From assembly GCA_008360975.2 (NCBI GenBank), contig CM039184.1:38551797-38615796 (forward strand): a stretch of 64,000 bases of DNA, written 5' to 3'. The position numbers and the translations under genes were made by a program. The notes beneath the pieces are model-generated. The model made no database searches, had not been told where the DNA came from, and saw only the letters and a list, made by a program, of their open reading frames with translations. This document shows, one piece after another, positions 1 through 13,370 of the stretch (its first letter is position 1; each line of letters opens with the position of its first letter). This stretch comes from Lichenostomus cassidix. Lineage: Eukaryota > Chordata > Aves > Passeriformes > Meliphagidae.

Positions 1-1355
1 TTAAAACTAAAATGTGTCAATTAAATGGGGATACCATTGAAAAATTCTGGGTCTGAAATTCCAAATATGTAGATATCAAAGACAGCCAAGAGAATGAACC
101 AGCTGTTCAAAAACATTCTAAGGTGCTTTAAAAGAAAAAATTACAGATAAGAAAAAAAGTCAAGAATAGAATATTGATGGTGTAAATAAACATTTTTTCC
201 AATTTTAAATTGTTTTCATGATGATATAAACACACCCCGAGATGTACTGGGCAGCTTGTTTATTCTGTACTTTCACTGAACTAGTAACAGATGTTAGACC
301 TTTCAGATAGATATGGGTAATGTTAGATTTATATAAAACCAATTCTGTTTTTGTCTTCTGTAAAGCAGGGTACACAATTTCAAGATACTGTATTACTTAC
401 ATCTAGCACATTCTCAGTTTTGAGGTGCATGGAAAGGAATATTAAATATCAGCCTGTTCAGTGTTTGCTAGTGATTAGGATAAAGTTAAGCATGCTTCAC
501 CTGAAATCAATATTAATATTACAAATCAAACAGTTAATTAACATTTAAAGATATTACATTTTCTCTGTAGAATACAGTAAAGATATTGTAATTGTGGACT
601 TTGATTCTTTTCATGCCTGCTGCTGAGTTTATGAAAATTAGCTTTGACCCTGGTTTTTCCATTTATGTAATAGAAATGGTCCCAGTCCTGCTAAAGTGCT
701 CTGATGCTTGTGGAAGATAAATCATTTGTGTGTGTTTTTAGTGTTATCTATCCCAATGATATCAAGAATTCCTTCAGAAGAATATAGTTGCAATGACAAT
801 TTTTTTTTAATTTTGGTTTCGTGCTTTTTATTTTGCTGCTTTGTATACAAATTTAAGGGTAAAATGGTGTGAGGTATATAGCACAATTCCATAAATTGAA
901 TAGGAATTAGTAGTTTGCTATTTTGGATGTAATTTATGTAGTTAAATTTATGTTTAACACCTCAGTCCTTGCAATCAGAAATTTGTCTTACAGTTGTTTC
1001 TTATTGGTGCTTTATTTCAGTAACTGGAAATACAAATAGCTTTCCTATTTGATCCCAGTCAGTATTAAACTTCTAAAACAACACACTAAGCTTAAACCGA
1101 CTTCCGATAACTATATGTATGTTAGATAACTACTTTTAGATTTCTCCTTTTGATGCATTGTGAGAAGAGGTATATTGGGGGAAAAAAAAAATACTCACTG
1201 ACATGCCCCAGAGAGGAAGAAGAAGCATTTATAGGAAAAAATGATATTACAAATAACAGTGTAAGAGACTAAAAGGTGTTGATATGGGCTGGAAAAACTG
1301 CAGCCATGCTTAAACAATTATTTTTATCTGTAAAGGAAAAGGTCTAATTGAAAAC

Positions 1356-1492
1356 CAAAGCACTCAAAAAACCAAACTGAAAAAAACCCCACACTTACCT
1401 CTCCCACAATGAAAAATCCAGCAAAAACCAAAACAACCAAGCAAACAAACAAAAACCAAGAAAAACCCCACCAAAACCAAAAAAATCCCCAT
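1356..1492. repeat. A/C-rich low-complexity run
   Basis: AAACCAAAC, CAAACAAACAAAAACC and AAAACCCC words over about 135 bases on the + strand. The minus-strand 67-codon frame here is a by-product, rich in Phe, Trp and Val. Confidence 0.8.
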
Positions 1493-2454
1493 ACTTCACA
1501 TGATCTCACATGGCCTCCCAGAATCAATTACTGAAAACATAGGTCAGGGTAACTAATGAATAACCTTTCTTTCTATTGCTTAGCTGTAATGTAGAATAAC
1601 CAGTATCCAAGTTGAGGAAGGGGTTTTGGAATTCTTAGGTAGAAAAATCTAGTAGTTGATATCATAGTAGGTAACTGATTTGTGCTGCTGCTGTGGTATA
1701 CATTGAGTCTTTAAGCTGTATAGAGCTGTGCGATAAGGAACTGTAGCTGTAAGCTAGAGATGGGAGTAGATCAACTATGAGGTTTTATCTTCGTGGCAGT
1801 AAATTATACAGTAGGACTAACAGATAAGACCAAGGTTTGGGTGTTTTCTGGTAGCGGAAGAATAAACAGTGATAAGCTGCAAATCAGAAAATATGATAAC
1901 CACTAAAAAAAGTCATTTTCATGCTTCTGACAGAACTACTTTATCTGAAGGGTTGTTGGGATTTGTGGATCACTTTGGGTTGCAAGCAAGTGGTTTTGCT
2001 CATTTAGTAACTGTTTTTTACATTTTGAGAAACAGTAAAATAAGGACAATCTGCTTGATTCTTTAAAATGCTGACAAAGCTGTCAAATGGGAACAGAAAT
2101 GAGAAAAGTTAATATTTTTAGCTGCAATGTCTTTTAGTATGATTGAATTTTTGCTAAATGTCCTAGTGTGTTGTATTTTGTGTCAAGAGCTGAAATGGGT
2201 TCCTTAGGATAGCTACCAACACAGGGTCTCTTGGCTGGTTTAACTATGTAATTAGGAGAAAAATAATTAAAGAAAATCTGGCATTTTGTATATGTGGTTT
2301 CTATAGCACAGAAACTACCTGAACATTCTAAAGGTAATGATAAGATTACTTTTTCCCCTGCTATTTTGTTTTAATTTGCTTCCTTCTTTTAAGTATGTGT
2401 AATTGACAAAAATAGAATGTGCCATTTTGCTCGAGAAAATGCACTAAAATTTTA

Positions 2455-2600
2455 GTTAGGCCCTTATGAAGTTATGGTACTTGTCTTACGTAAATGACGT
2501 CAATTCAGACGAGCATTGCACTAATTAATGCTGTGTGGGCTGCATGGCATTTAACAAATAGAATAGCTTTGTTAATGCATCATTAGCAAAAAAAATTCTT
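2455..2600. promoter_or_regulatory. Candidate regulatory patch: perfect CRE plus homeodomain sites
   Basis: The palindromic CRE TGACGTCA lies at 2495-2502 beside TACGTAA. CTAATTAATGC follows at about 2520, and GTTAATGCATCATTAGC at about 2571. Such clustering of CREB/ATF and TAAT words in a CpG-poor region is typical of conserved enhancers, but conservation cannot be tested here. Confidence 0.3.
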
Positions 2601-3546
2601 GGTTTTCATCCTCCATAACTCAATGTGCAAATGCTTGCAAGCCATGTGTTTGTTGATCTGGACTGCAGGCTTGCTTTTTCAGTCTTGCTAAGTTACAAAT
2701 ACTATTGATTAGATGTACCAGTACCGTGTGTAGTATGATAAATGGCTTGGGCATCAGCATTCAGAAGTATCTCAAATAGGCTAAACTATATTAATGTCTT
2801 AACAGCAGTATGTTCTTATGGATCTGTGTGTAGAAAGCGTCCCATGCAGGTAGTTGCAGCAAGTATTTAAAGTAAAGCAGTGTCAGGTGTGCTTCTGAAG
2901 GGGTCTGCAGGTGAATGTGCTGCATTACTTGTCTATCCAAACAGCGTAAACGTGGAAAAATCAGCTGCAAATGCAGAGTGGGAAAAAGTAATGTCTTGCC
3001 TGCTGTGATGCTCATGAATCAAGAGATAGTTTATGATAATGATTCCTGTGCTGGAGATGAGTGTAGTAAGCCTAGACTTTTGTTTTGAAAGGTAAATAGA
3101 AGTTGCTCGAATACTGAGTTGTTTCCTTCTTCATGAGCAGGTGTGTACTGACAGGTTTAATTTTGTGGAAAGAAAAATTTCTCATGTTAGTGCTAAATTT
3201 AAGGTATTGTCTGCTAGATGCATGTTGCTTTTTCTTTGCATTTCTAGTCTAGATTAACACTGGAAATATGTTGATATAAAATCTACTTGTGAATAAAGAT
3301 TTACAGCAGAACTACATGCTACATGGAGGTTCATATAGGAGGAGAAAAATGAGATTTTTCACAGGGGTACCTAAAATATGGAAACATTTTCTGAAGTGGT
3401 ATTTAATAACACTCTAAAATTTATAATTGGACAAAGCAATCAATCTGCTTTTATACTAGCTTGGAAACTTCCTGTAGAAAGTGACAGAACAAGGCTTGAA
3501 TTGTTTCTTTTGTAATATGCAAAAATTAAATGATAAATAATTGGAA

Positions 3547-3654
3547 AATATTTAATATTATATATAAATATTATATATATAAAATATATTTATATAATTA
3601 TATTTAAATATAAATATATGATAAATAATTCTTATATTAAAAAAAAAATAGTAT
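3547..3654. repeat. AT-rich low-complexity tract
   Basis: About 110 bases almost entirely of A and T with many TATATA and ATAAATAT words, ending in A10. Likely prone to cruciform or slippage variation. Confidence 0.9.
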
Positions 3655-3892
3655 ATCTCAGGTTTCCTGGAACCTGTTACCTCGCTGGGTGTTAGTATCA
3701 GAAAATTCCAAAATTTCTTATTTCTGCTGTGTGCCTGTTGCTTATTTTCCATGGATAATGAAAGCTGCCATATTCTTCAGGCTACTTGCTCTGGCAGGAG
3801 TATAGTGAGCCCAAATGCAGCGTTTGTATGACTTGAAAGATAATTACAGTTATAAATTATTCTCTGATCATATATGAATAATTATTTGGGTT

Positions 3893-4160
3893 TGGAGGGA
3901 CCTCCAGAGGTTTCCTCATTCTCCTTGACCAGCTCCTGGCAGGCCTAGTTAGATCGGGTTGCTCAGTGCTGTGTCCTGCTGAGTCTTGAATCCCTGCAGG
4001 ATGGAGAGCCCATGACCTCTCTGAGCATCCTCTGCAGGTGTTTGCCCATGCCTGTGGTAAAAACTGACTGGTTTTGGATGAACTAGTAAGTAGGAACAGA
4101 CTGTTTCATCTTCCTGGTGCTGTCCACTGACCCCTTTTCCTCTTTTCCTGAACCTGAGCA
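3893..4160 (-). mobile_element. CR1 LINE fragment
   Basis: The + strand reads the reverse of a CR1 3' region: a GGAGGGACCTCCAGAGG start, then CTCAGTGCTGTGTCCTGCTGAGTCTTGAAT, then GGATGGAGAGCCCATGACCTCTCTGAGCA and a TGTTTGCCCATGCCTGTGGTAAAAA stretch, all in the order of the CR1 consensus. The match fades after about 4080. It is old, truncated and without coding capacity. Confidence 0.8.
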
Positions 4161-7100
4161 TAAACCAAAGCTGCTTTCATCCTGCAGCTCTTGCTGGACT
4201 GCTTGGTTTTCCTCACAGAGGAGAGCACTTCTTACACTTACATACTTTAAAAATATATGTAGCCTGATTGTAATTTTGTGTTAGTGAGAAAGAGCACATT
4301 TCTGGTTGATTCTGCTTCAACAATTGGCTTTCTATTTTCCATAGGAGTCTATTGCAAGGTGAAAGAAAGTCTGTGAGGCATTGGCAACAATCAGGCAACT
4401 ATTTCTTTAACTTTAGAGGTAAGCTGTCATTAAGTGTTGTTTGGTACCCTACTGGAAGGGAATTGAAAGGAAACTGGAAAAATAACAATGGTGTTTAAGA
4501 AACCTGACATTACCATGTATAAAACAGTTTTCATGTTTCTGTGGATATCTATAACCAATAATATTTGTGCTTATCCTTTTACAATGTTACATACATTTTC
4601 CCCTTCATCTGTTGGATTGCAGAACTTTCTACTTCCCCCACCTCTAGCTGGCAAATAGATATTTTAAATAGGTATGTTTCTTCCCTCTCTCACTGACAAC
4701 AGAAAAAGTACTTTACTATTTGTTCAGTTATTTAACCACGATGATAGAGGATTCTATAGGAGAGTATATCTGGGAATCTAGTTTTTGATTGAGGCAAGGT
4801 CTATCACACTTTTTGCCAGGAGAGTATTTCCCTGAAGCTTATCACAGTGACAAAACTTTGACTGAAGATGGGTTTTGCTTGCTTTCAAAATATTGGAGTG
4901 CCAGCCCCTGTACCCCAGTTTTAGAAATTGGGCACTCTTCAGTTATACAAGGGTGGTAGTAACTCTCTCCTTATTGGGGAAGGTAGGGGTTTACCAAGGG
5001 AATGAACTATTGATTCTATTTTTTAACATCTCAATTAATTATATTTGTGTTATTCTGGAAATAAGGGAATATGCTGAAATAGAAATTTTAGTAAGATTTC
5101 TTTTCAAAGAAAGAACTGCATAATATGTTACTGGACTATGGAATGCTACAGTTTACTAGGCTAAGGATATACCAAAAGATTATTTGAGTGTTCTCCTTTT
5201 CTGAGTTAGCTTTTCCTAGAAATAGCTGTTTTTAAGCTTTTCATTCTGATTTCTGCCAACTAGATTTCTACAATGAGCAGCCCAAAGGAGCATAAACAGG
5301 AGCTTCTGTTGTGGAATGCACTTCCGTTTTATTTTAAAGCAATGATTAACCCCTTTTGAAACTTTCTTTTGATGTGACCGGACAAAGAGAGACTCATATA
5401 GCCCTTTGGGATTTGCCTGCCGTGAACCTTCTTCAAAAATCACGACCTTGGCTGTCCAAGTGACAAGGCTCTCAAGTTGTTAAAGCAGATTTAAATGAGA
5501 CGAAAGCAGGATGTCAAATATGCGTTGCTGTAGATGTAGTGTAGCAGCACTTTGTTGTAGTTGAAGCAGTGTGAGTGCATCAACCACACAGGTTGTTGCT
5601 GACAGGACAGAAACCAAAACTCTCAGCATGCAACAACACAAGACACACCAACCTCCTCACATCTGAGCATGCAAGCATTTAATACATAAAAATGAATACT
5701 GGTTGTGCTTTCTTTTGTCTGAGGTTAGGGATATCGACAAAGTCTTTCTTGGTAACAAGGACATTCTTTGTAATGTAGATAGATATATACCTTTGCCTTT
5801 ACAGTCATAACAACTTCTTGTCAAATGAACCAAAAAGTCCCAAGCGAGGCTTTCCCATCATGATAGAACAAGAACTCAATAACTTGTTATTCAAAACCCT
5901 GTGATAGAATACATTTCTGTCTTCAGAAATTGGGTTCTTTAGGCATTTCCCTGGGAAAAAATGCACTCAAGTGATTTGTTTCAATGTATGCACTGGGTTA
6001 TAAAGGGAGTTTCAGAGATACTGTACTTATCAGCTGCACATGAACAGTCTGTGGTTTGAAGAGGGAATGTGGGATGGAGAAATCCAACCTTCTGTATCCA
6101 ATTTTACCCAGGGGAATATGGCATTAAACAATCCTATTGTGTGTTTAAAATTTCATTTTGTCTGTTGGAACACTAGACCATATGGTTTATTTGGAGAAGC
6201 TTATGGAGGGTTTGTTCGTCTTGGTTTCCTTATTTTCTACTTTATATATCAGATAATGTAAGGAAATGTGTTGTGTACATCAGAGGTAAACCCTGAAGTT
6301 CAGCATGGTGTTAAACTATACCTTATGTCTTAATTATTTTATTGGAAAACAAAAGTTGTGCCTTTTTGATTTAGGCTCCACATTTGAACTAAAGTCAGAT
6401 TGAGCAGACGTCTAAAAATCAGGTAATTGTGAAATATTTAATCAGAAAAGACAATGGATCTTGTTTCACAAGTACTAGTTGAAGAATTGAACATCCTCGG
6501 GAAAGATACTATTATTCTTTTTAATGTGTAAACCAGACTTGGGCTATATTTTCTGACATCAGCCAGTCTTTTTGATTTTTGTGGAACATCCTGGTGGTGG
6601 TGTTTTGTTTTTTTTTTTCTTTCCACTGTGTCTTACAGTTATTTACTTGTCTTCTTTTATACATTTGTTTTTATACAATAGTTTACAAATGGAAAATTTT
6701 CTTAATATATATATTTAGGATATAGTATAGCTAACCTGTAGAAGTGCTTAAGTTTTGCAAATATATATGCTGTCTGTGTGAGATGGACTAGAAAGCTGTG
6801 TAGCACTAGTTATTTATATAGCCTTTAGCATTGCTGTTTATTGCAGTTTATTTAGATCCATATTTTGAGCACGTTGCATTGTTTCTTACTTCTGAGACTT
6901 TAGGTGGAACAGCCTCACAAAGAAATGCCCTTTGATGATAACATTGCAAAGTAGGAATGAATGAGCAGAAGAGGAGTATGCCAGGGCTATAATAATGTTT
7001 GTAACGTTCATTAAACTGTTTGTTAAGTAATATATTTGGATAGACTAGTGGTTCCCAGCGTCTACATAGCCCATTATGTGTTCTAGTAAATTAAAACTAG

Positions 7101-7254
7101 GAAACCTTTGTTGGAGTTTTAGTGCTCAAACTGACATCTAATTCCCCCAGACAATAGGTACAAGACTGCAAGCCTCTCTAATTCTTTCCAGTCTTTACAT
7201 TTATTGATTCTTTTGTAAACGTGTTTCATCCAATCTATTACAAACAGCACTGGT

Positions 7255-7485
7255 TAGAAGTGTGAAGTTTACCACGCCTGACCTAAGGCACATTAAAAAC
7301 AGCAGCTATCATGCCATACAGTTGGGCATCCCAGATTTACATCCAAGCAGAAGAAAATCTGGACCTTTAACTGCTCAGCTGGTTTGGCTCCTGCTTTGCT
7401 TAGAGGGACTGACGCGTTAATTCTTTGATCTGTCTGGTTTGGAACTGAATTTAGTTCAGCTGTCATTTGTATTCTAGGTTCTAAA
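7255..7485. promoter_or_regulatory. Candidate regulatory patch with TCF/LEF-type site
   Basis: A low-repeat, balanced-composition stretch containing ACGCGTTAATTC at 7412-7423 and CTTTGATC (TCF/LEF consensus) at 7423-7430, with TTAGTTCAGCTGTCATTTG downstream including a CAGCTG E-box. Enhancer role is inference. Confidence 0.25.
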
Positions 7486-10400
7486 TGTTTTATTGCTTGA
7501 GTTGGCTTATATAAGTAGTTTGTTTTGATTCAAGATTTCATTTTCCCTAGTCTTGAGTAATGTTTTGCATATACAGATGTAAGTTTCTCACTGCAAAGTA
7601 TGGATTTAATCCTTTTTTTTTTCTTAACATGTCAGGTTGTTTGCATCTCTTGTTATTAAAAAGTTACGAAATAATCCATTCATAATTTCTGAATGGATAT
7701 AAAGACCAGTAAATTTTAATGAAATGAGCACAATACATTTTTATTATTTTCTTCATCTTATACTGTAAATCATATGTCATAAATAATTGATGGTAAACAA
7801 ACACATCTTATTTTTCCCACCATATTCATCACCAGTTCCATAGCTTTGAAGTTCAGTAAATAATTTATGATAGTTGTTAGTGTAAGAAAATCTAACTGTA
7901 CTCCTGATCCTTCTTGCTTTTTGTCCTTGTTGTTCTCAAGCATAACTTTGATTTATAGCCAAACTGAATGATAAAGAATGTATGAATAACTGATGGGATT
8001 CATTAAACAGACTGAAAATTAAATAAGCTATTTTTAATTTAAAAAAAACCCCAATGTTAGACACACATAATGGAAATTTTCTCTATCTTAAAAATTTGTT
8101 TGTTTTTTTTTTAATTTGTTATGAATTGCATAAGACAATGCAGAAGTGAATGTTTTTAATACAAAGTGGAACATGTTTTTAGCCTGCTTTTGTTCTCAAA
8201 ACTTCAATCAGGGTGTCTTTTAGCCTGGTTAAATATCTTGCTGAGATGTGCTGTATTTGCAGAGAATGTAAGAAGAGATGTCAGAGTACAGAAATGAAGA
8301 AATATATGTTTTTGGTCTTTACTGTAATGTTCTGTGGAATACATGGTTTAATTCCTTTGTTTTCCCTTGTTTGCATGAAAACTCAAAGATTTTGGAAAGA
8401 TTTTTAAGCATCAAAGAGATTTTTTTTTTCCCCCAGGTCATTTGGGCTCACCAGGATGGCTTTTATTTGTGTCCATATAAAAGTTCTTAAATACTCCAGT
8501 AATATATTGAGTCTTCACATATATTCTGACTTATCTAAAACTTGAAATAAAGCAAAAAAAAAACTACATGACTTCAGGTAGAGTTGTAACAATTCTGTGT
8601 AATTCTGTAACTTCCAGGTACTGGTTTATGGCATCTCCAGTTTAACCCTCAAAAAAGAGTGAGATCAGGACATAACAGTGTTCAACAATGGTTTGAATCC
8701 ATCCTCATTTTGGCTGCACAAAGCAATGCAGCATAAAACCACTCGTGTAGTTCTCTCAGACTGCGTGGGGAACTGTGGTAGAAGTTTCATGTACCTAAGA
8801 ATTTCTGGGTTTTTTTTAACATATAAATGCAGATGCATGATAGTACTTGTGCTCAAGGCAGCAGGACTGCATAGGAATCTGTGTCCATTCTAACTCCTCT
8901 GGGCAGGCTGCAGCCTGCAGTGCTTGTCTTGCTGGGTAGTTGTGCATATGTGAAGCCCCAGGGCTTTGTTTCTGACACGGGTGGTCTGGGGAGCACAGGA
9001 TATCAATGGGTTCTGTTTTGTACGGCTGTAATTACAATGAGGCATCACTGTGAAGCTTTAAAGAATATTTTCAATGTGGGGCTGCATATATAAGGCACTA
9101 ACAGGGGGAGGCTGTTGTTCTGTGGTATAGGGTCTTCTGGATCTGAGGTTTAGGCTGGTTTGTGGGGCTTTCTGCTTAAAGGTGATTTATAGGTATCATG
9201 AGCCAGATGTTGTGAAAGTTACCAAGGATAGCAAGGACTTGTTATTGCCTTTAGGAAATTTGTCTCTCAAGGTTTCCTGTACATCACTGTTATTTCCCAT
9301 GAAATCAGTATGGGACCTGCCTTGTGTTGGCAGGACCACATTAAGCTATTATTGTCATTAGTTCACTAATTTTTCTGGTGTGGCAGATGACAGAAGAAGA
9401 ATGCTTTGGGAAGTTTCTGACTTTGACCAATATGGTGATAATTTCACTTGGCAAAGGCATGTTACTACTTTCACCCTATTGAGTAATAAGAACCTTCTCC
9501 AGAAAATGAATTAGTTAGATGATTTCAGGGGAAAAAAAAGGCCATCATCTTTTATAATTAAAAGAGTTAGCCTAAATATAGATGTTAACATCGACTGCTT
9601 AGTGTTGTTTGACAGTGGTAAATTGTTTCCTTTAGGGATCTGTAAAAGATGCGATGAGCAAGTATTCAATCTTCACTTGGTAGCTTTAGCTGTGTCTTGA
9701 AAAGTACTTTGGTTTGGTTTTGTCCTAAAAGCTCTTCTTTTCCTTTCCTCCTCATGGTTTCTGTCATGCTTGTTTTGTCTGTTTTTAACTGCTACACTTC
9801 AAAACCAGTGATAAACAGTTGATAAAGCTAATGATGAACACCCATATTCTCTTGGAAGCTTTAAAATTGTTAAAAGATTATCAGCAAAGAACATTACAAG
9901 AAGCGTGTGACTGCAGTGTGATCTCATGCATGTTAATTTTTCAGTGCAAGAAGAACGTGTATACTCCCTTAAAGCATCTCTGGCTTCATAGATCACCTTG
10001 AAGGATTGGGGCTTGCTTTTTGTAAGGAGCGTGGTTGGCAATAATACATCACCGTCGTTTCTTTACTCCTAGAGAGAATCTGCTGACAGCAGGGCTATGA
10101 TAGAACAGGCCACATCTGCCATTGACTTTTTACTTTCAGTGTCACCTTGGGACATCACGTCTGGTTTCCAAGTAATGATAATTTTGTGATGGCGTTGTAG
10201 TACTTACCTTTTTTTATTGCCTTGTGCAGCCTACTGGCTCTTCAGAGGCTAAATTCATGTGTTGCAAAAAGTGGGTGCAAAAATGCTATTGAAGAGGTGA
10301 AATCTCAGTCATTTTCCAGGTGCCCTTTTTTTTGTAGTCAGACTTTCTGAACACTTTTAAAAATTGCGCAAATATTATTAAATTGTAATCTGGTTTTGAA

Positions 10401-10984
10401 AACATCTGGATTTTTTTGCAAGGAAGATGAAGCAGAAAACGTGGAGAAAGGGCCAACTGCAAGGATAAAATGAGCTTCAACTCAAGGAAGCAGGTTAGCA
10501 ATTATGTGTGCACTGCCAATGTTCAAGACAGAATATTGCTCACACACAGAGCTTAGTTATCTGCAGAACAAAGGAACAGCTTACGTAAATCTCAGTACAG
10601 AAAGATCCAGTAGCAATTTTCATGACCCCTTGTAACCTCATAAAAGGTGAGGTGTTTGCAAATGCAGTGCTTGGTTCTCCTTATTGAAAATCTTTGGAGT
10701 TAAATTAGTAAAACAAACCTGTGTAGCTATCAGTGAATGCCTCGTGAACTAAATGTTCCTTTTTAGGTCATGAGAAGCACCAGCTAAACTATCAAAAGCA
10801 GTGTTCTTTAATTAAAATAATTCTTTTTTGTGCAAATCTACTTGAAGAAACAAGTAATTCATGGTAAAAGATAGGAAAATTGGAATCTGACGTGTATTTG
10901 TACGTAACCTTCCTATAAGTACTGAACTCTGTCTCTAATGTGTATTAGTTGCTAAATCAAGTCGTATGTCTGAGGTGAGAACTG

Positions 10985-11185
10985 GAGAGCTGATAGCAAA
11001 TATTCACAGTGGAAGCTGATAACAGCCTTAATTAAGCTGCTGCTATCTTTCCATGATAAATTTAGAACTTCTCCATAAGTCATCTGACTTAATGCTCCAT
11101 TTGCATCCAGGAGTGTTTGATTTAGATCGGTGTCTTTGTTAAGAAAGCTGCAGATGTCTCTTTGATAGCCCTAGCTGTCTGTCAC
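10985..11185. promoter_or_regulatory. Candidate regulatory patch: GATA, TTAATTAA and octamer sites
   Basis: CTGATAAC at 11016-11023, the palindrome TTAATTAA at 11028-11035, CATGATAAA near 11053, and ATTTGCAT (POU octamer) at 11099-11106, followed by GATCGG and TTTGATAG. The density of developmental factor words within 200 bases is notable. Confidence 0.3.
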
Positions 11186-12317
11186 AGGAGAGCCTGGGAG
11201 CTTTGTTTCTCCTGTTTTGCAGTGTAGAGAAGGAGGTTTACATTGACCTTAAGATGACCTCTCAGCACTTAGCTTTTTCAAGGTTGACATATGCTGGGAA
11301 ATACTTTTTTCTGTAACAACTAATGCTTTCCCATACCAATTCGTGAACCCAAAATTTGTTAATCTTTTAGTTACTGTACTTGCTTAATTCCAAGAAGCTT
11401 TATCTTGAGAACTTTGGCTAAAAGGATAATTTTAGAGTAATTTTAGAAGTTTTCATGGGCACAGCTATATTCATATAGTGCTAGCTGCAGTTAAACTGAA
11501 AGGTTCTAAGATAACTCATTTGGTGAAATTTTTGAGTATCAAGTTAGCATTATGACACCTGATTATTTGGATGGATTTCTTTTCTCTGCCTATTTTGCTT
11601 TCAAGAGCTGTACACATTGTAAATGTGACCTTAAATCATCAGTGACTGAAGTACCTGAGACACTTCTTTTTATTTTAACTCTTCAGGAAAGAATAACTTG
11701 AATTGAAAGTTAATTCTTCTGTTAGATTGATTATTTTGATCAAAAATAAAATGTGAAATTTTTTTTCTTGTCTAGAAATTGTCATTGTTTTTGAATCAGA
11801 CATTTTAACAGGATTCTTCTTCATAGTTTACCTAAAAAAATTAGAGGGAAAGTCCAGCGCTACTCCCTCACAAAAACTGAAGAAGCACAATTCAGAAATG
11901 GAAATTCTTATAGTTGTCAAAACTTGAGATAAAATGAGTCATTAAGTTGAATGTCAGTTGTAGAAGTTATCTGCATGTTTGGCTAAAAGTCCAGTATTCA
12001 CATATTTTATGTGAAAACAAACACAAAGCAGGAGAGTTGTTTCACCAGAACCTGAGAAGAGGTGTGTGAAAAAGGAGCTCTGCGTGAGAGGTGTAGAGGT
12101 TCTGATGCATATGAGCACCTATAACAGGCAAAAGAAATCTAGTGTGTTCTGTTGTATTCCTGCTGGCTGTACTTGTATATGCTAAGATTTTTTTCTTAGC
12201 TCTTTTCTGCTTTTCACTTTTTTCTTTTTTTTTTTCTTTTTAACATGGTATACCTTCCGTTGATTTTTTTAAAAATTTTTTTAAGAGGACCTTGAAATTT
12301 AATTTAAATGTAATTTT

Positions 12318-12339
12318 TGTGTGTGTGTGTGTGTGTGTG
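12318..12339. repeat. (TG)11 dinucleotide microsatellite
   Basis: Eleven uninterrupted TG units after a short T run. The 72-codon frame starting here with repeated Val-Cys is a by-product of the microsatellite. Confidence 0.97.
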
Positions 12340-12670
12340 CACTTGCGTATGTTTGTTGCACTGTGATGCTGCTAATTCAGCAATGTTTCATAACTTCTGA
12401 AGTGTTAGGATTTCTTGGTGTCATCCCTTGGGGGCAGGAAGCAGAAAGTGGCAAGAAATATGAGCCCATGTGCATAACTGTGATGTGCTTAAAGTTACAA
12501 AAGTTGTTTCTTGGGCAATTGCAATTTGTGAGAAACTGATGGGTGAATAAAATGTTGATAGTTTTCTTATATATCAGTCATTAAGCCAGTTGAGTGAAAT
12601 TTGTACCTGGAATGATAAATTTTTGAAATTGCATCTTTGGATAGTCAGTATAGTCAGATAGTTACAGATT

Positions 12671-12722
12671 TGTATACGTATATATGTATAGTTTTAGATA
12701 TATATAAAGCTATATATATAGT
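12671..12722. repeat. TA-rich low-complexity tract
   Basis: Runs of TATATA interrupted by GTATACGTATATATG and AAAGC; an imperfect AT microsatellite. Confidence 0.8.
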
Positions 12723-13334
12723 TAGATTATTAACTAATTTACTACACGTTATCTATGTCATAAAAGTAGCTGGAAAATACTTCTAAAAAATTCAAAAGCT
12801 AGTGTTTACATTTCTCTAGTCCATAATTAATCTGTTGTATTTGTCTGTTTGTGGTCAGATTAGTTGTATTTTTAGGAAATTGGAACCAGAATCATAGATA
12901 TTTCTCTGTGCAGGGGTATGTTACTCTACTGAGGTAGTAGCAATGTTTCTGGGCTACATAAATATGCTGTGTGAGTAGTTGTGCATATCAGCAGGTGTAG
13001 GAGGATGAAAGAGGAAGGTGCAGATCCAGAACACACATGGCACTTACATTATCTGAAGAGATTCTCCGCTTTGGGATTAGAAAGGTGACATATGTTACAA
13101 ACTCCTACAGATAAGTGGATATCAAAGTTCTGCTTTGTTGCCTCACTCCCCTCAGTTTATATATTGTCCTCTTTGCTGCAGTGTTTGCAAAACACTTCAC
13201 TGTAGTAGCTGTGTTTTCGAAGTGCTGCTGAGTACAGAAGCAGATGGCAGCTCAGTCGTTTATCCATCTTGCACTGTTTATTTCTATTATTTCTCTGGAA
13301 ACAAATTAATTGATGTTAAGCTGTAGCTTCCTCT

Positions 13335-13370
13335 CTCCTGCTTCTCCTGCTTCTCCTGCTTCTCCTGCTT
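13335..13370. repeat. Exact tandem repeat, 9 bp x 4
   Basis: CTCCTGCTT is repeated four times without a mismatch, following a CTCTCT lead-in. Perfect copies suggest recent slippage, so it is likely length-polymorphic. Confidence 0.95.

Larger units (their letters stand above)
1..3546. other. Noncoding: presumed TENM3 5' intron or flank, part 1
   Basis: Apart from the A/C-rich run at 1356-1492 and the CRE-bearing patch at 2455-2600, I see no gene. Frames of 64-74 codons have no recognisable homology and are consistent with chance. Confidence 0.6.
4161..12317. other. Noncoding: presumed TENM3 5' intron or flank, part 2
   Basis: AT-rich unique sequence. It holds the candidate patches at 7255-7485 and 10985-11185, and a perfect 16-base palindrome GCAGGCTGCAGCCTGC at 8903-8918. 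No exon with convincing coding content is seen; the longest frames are about 80 codons and unrelated to known proteins. Confidence 0.6.

Noticed and set aside
8903..8918. Perfect 16-base palindrome GCAGGCTGCAGCCTGC as an operator-like site
   Set aside because: Isolated palindrome around a PstI-type core in intron-like vertebrate DNA; no further evidence of a binding function.
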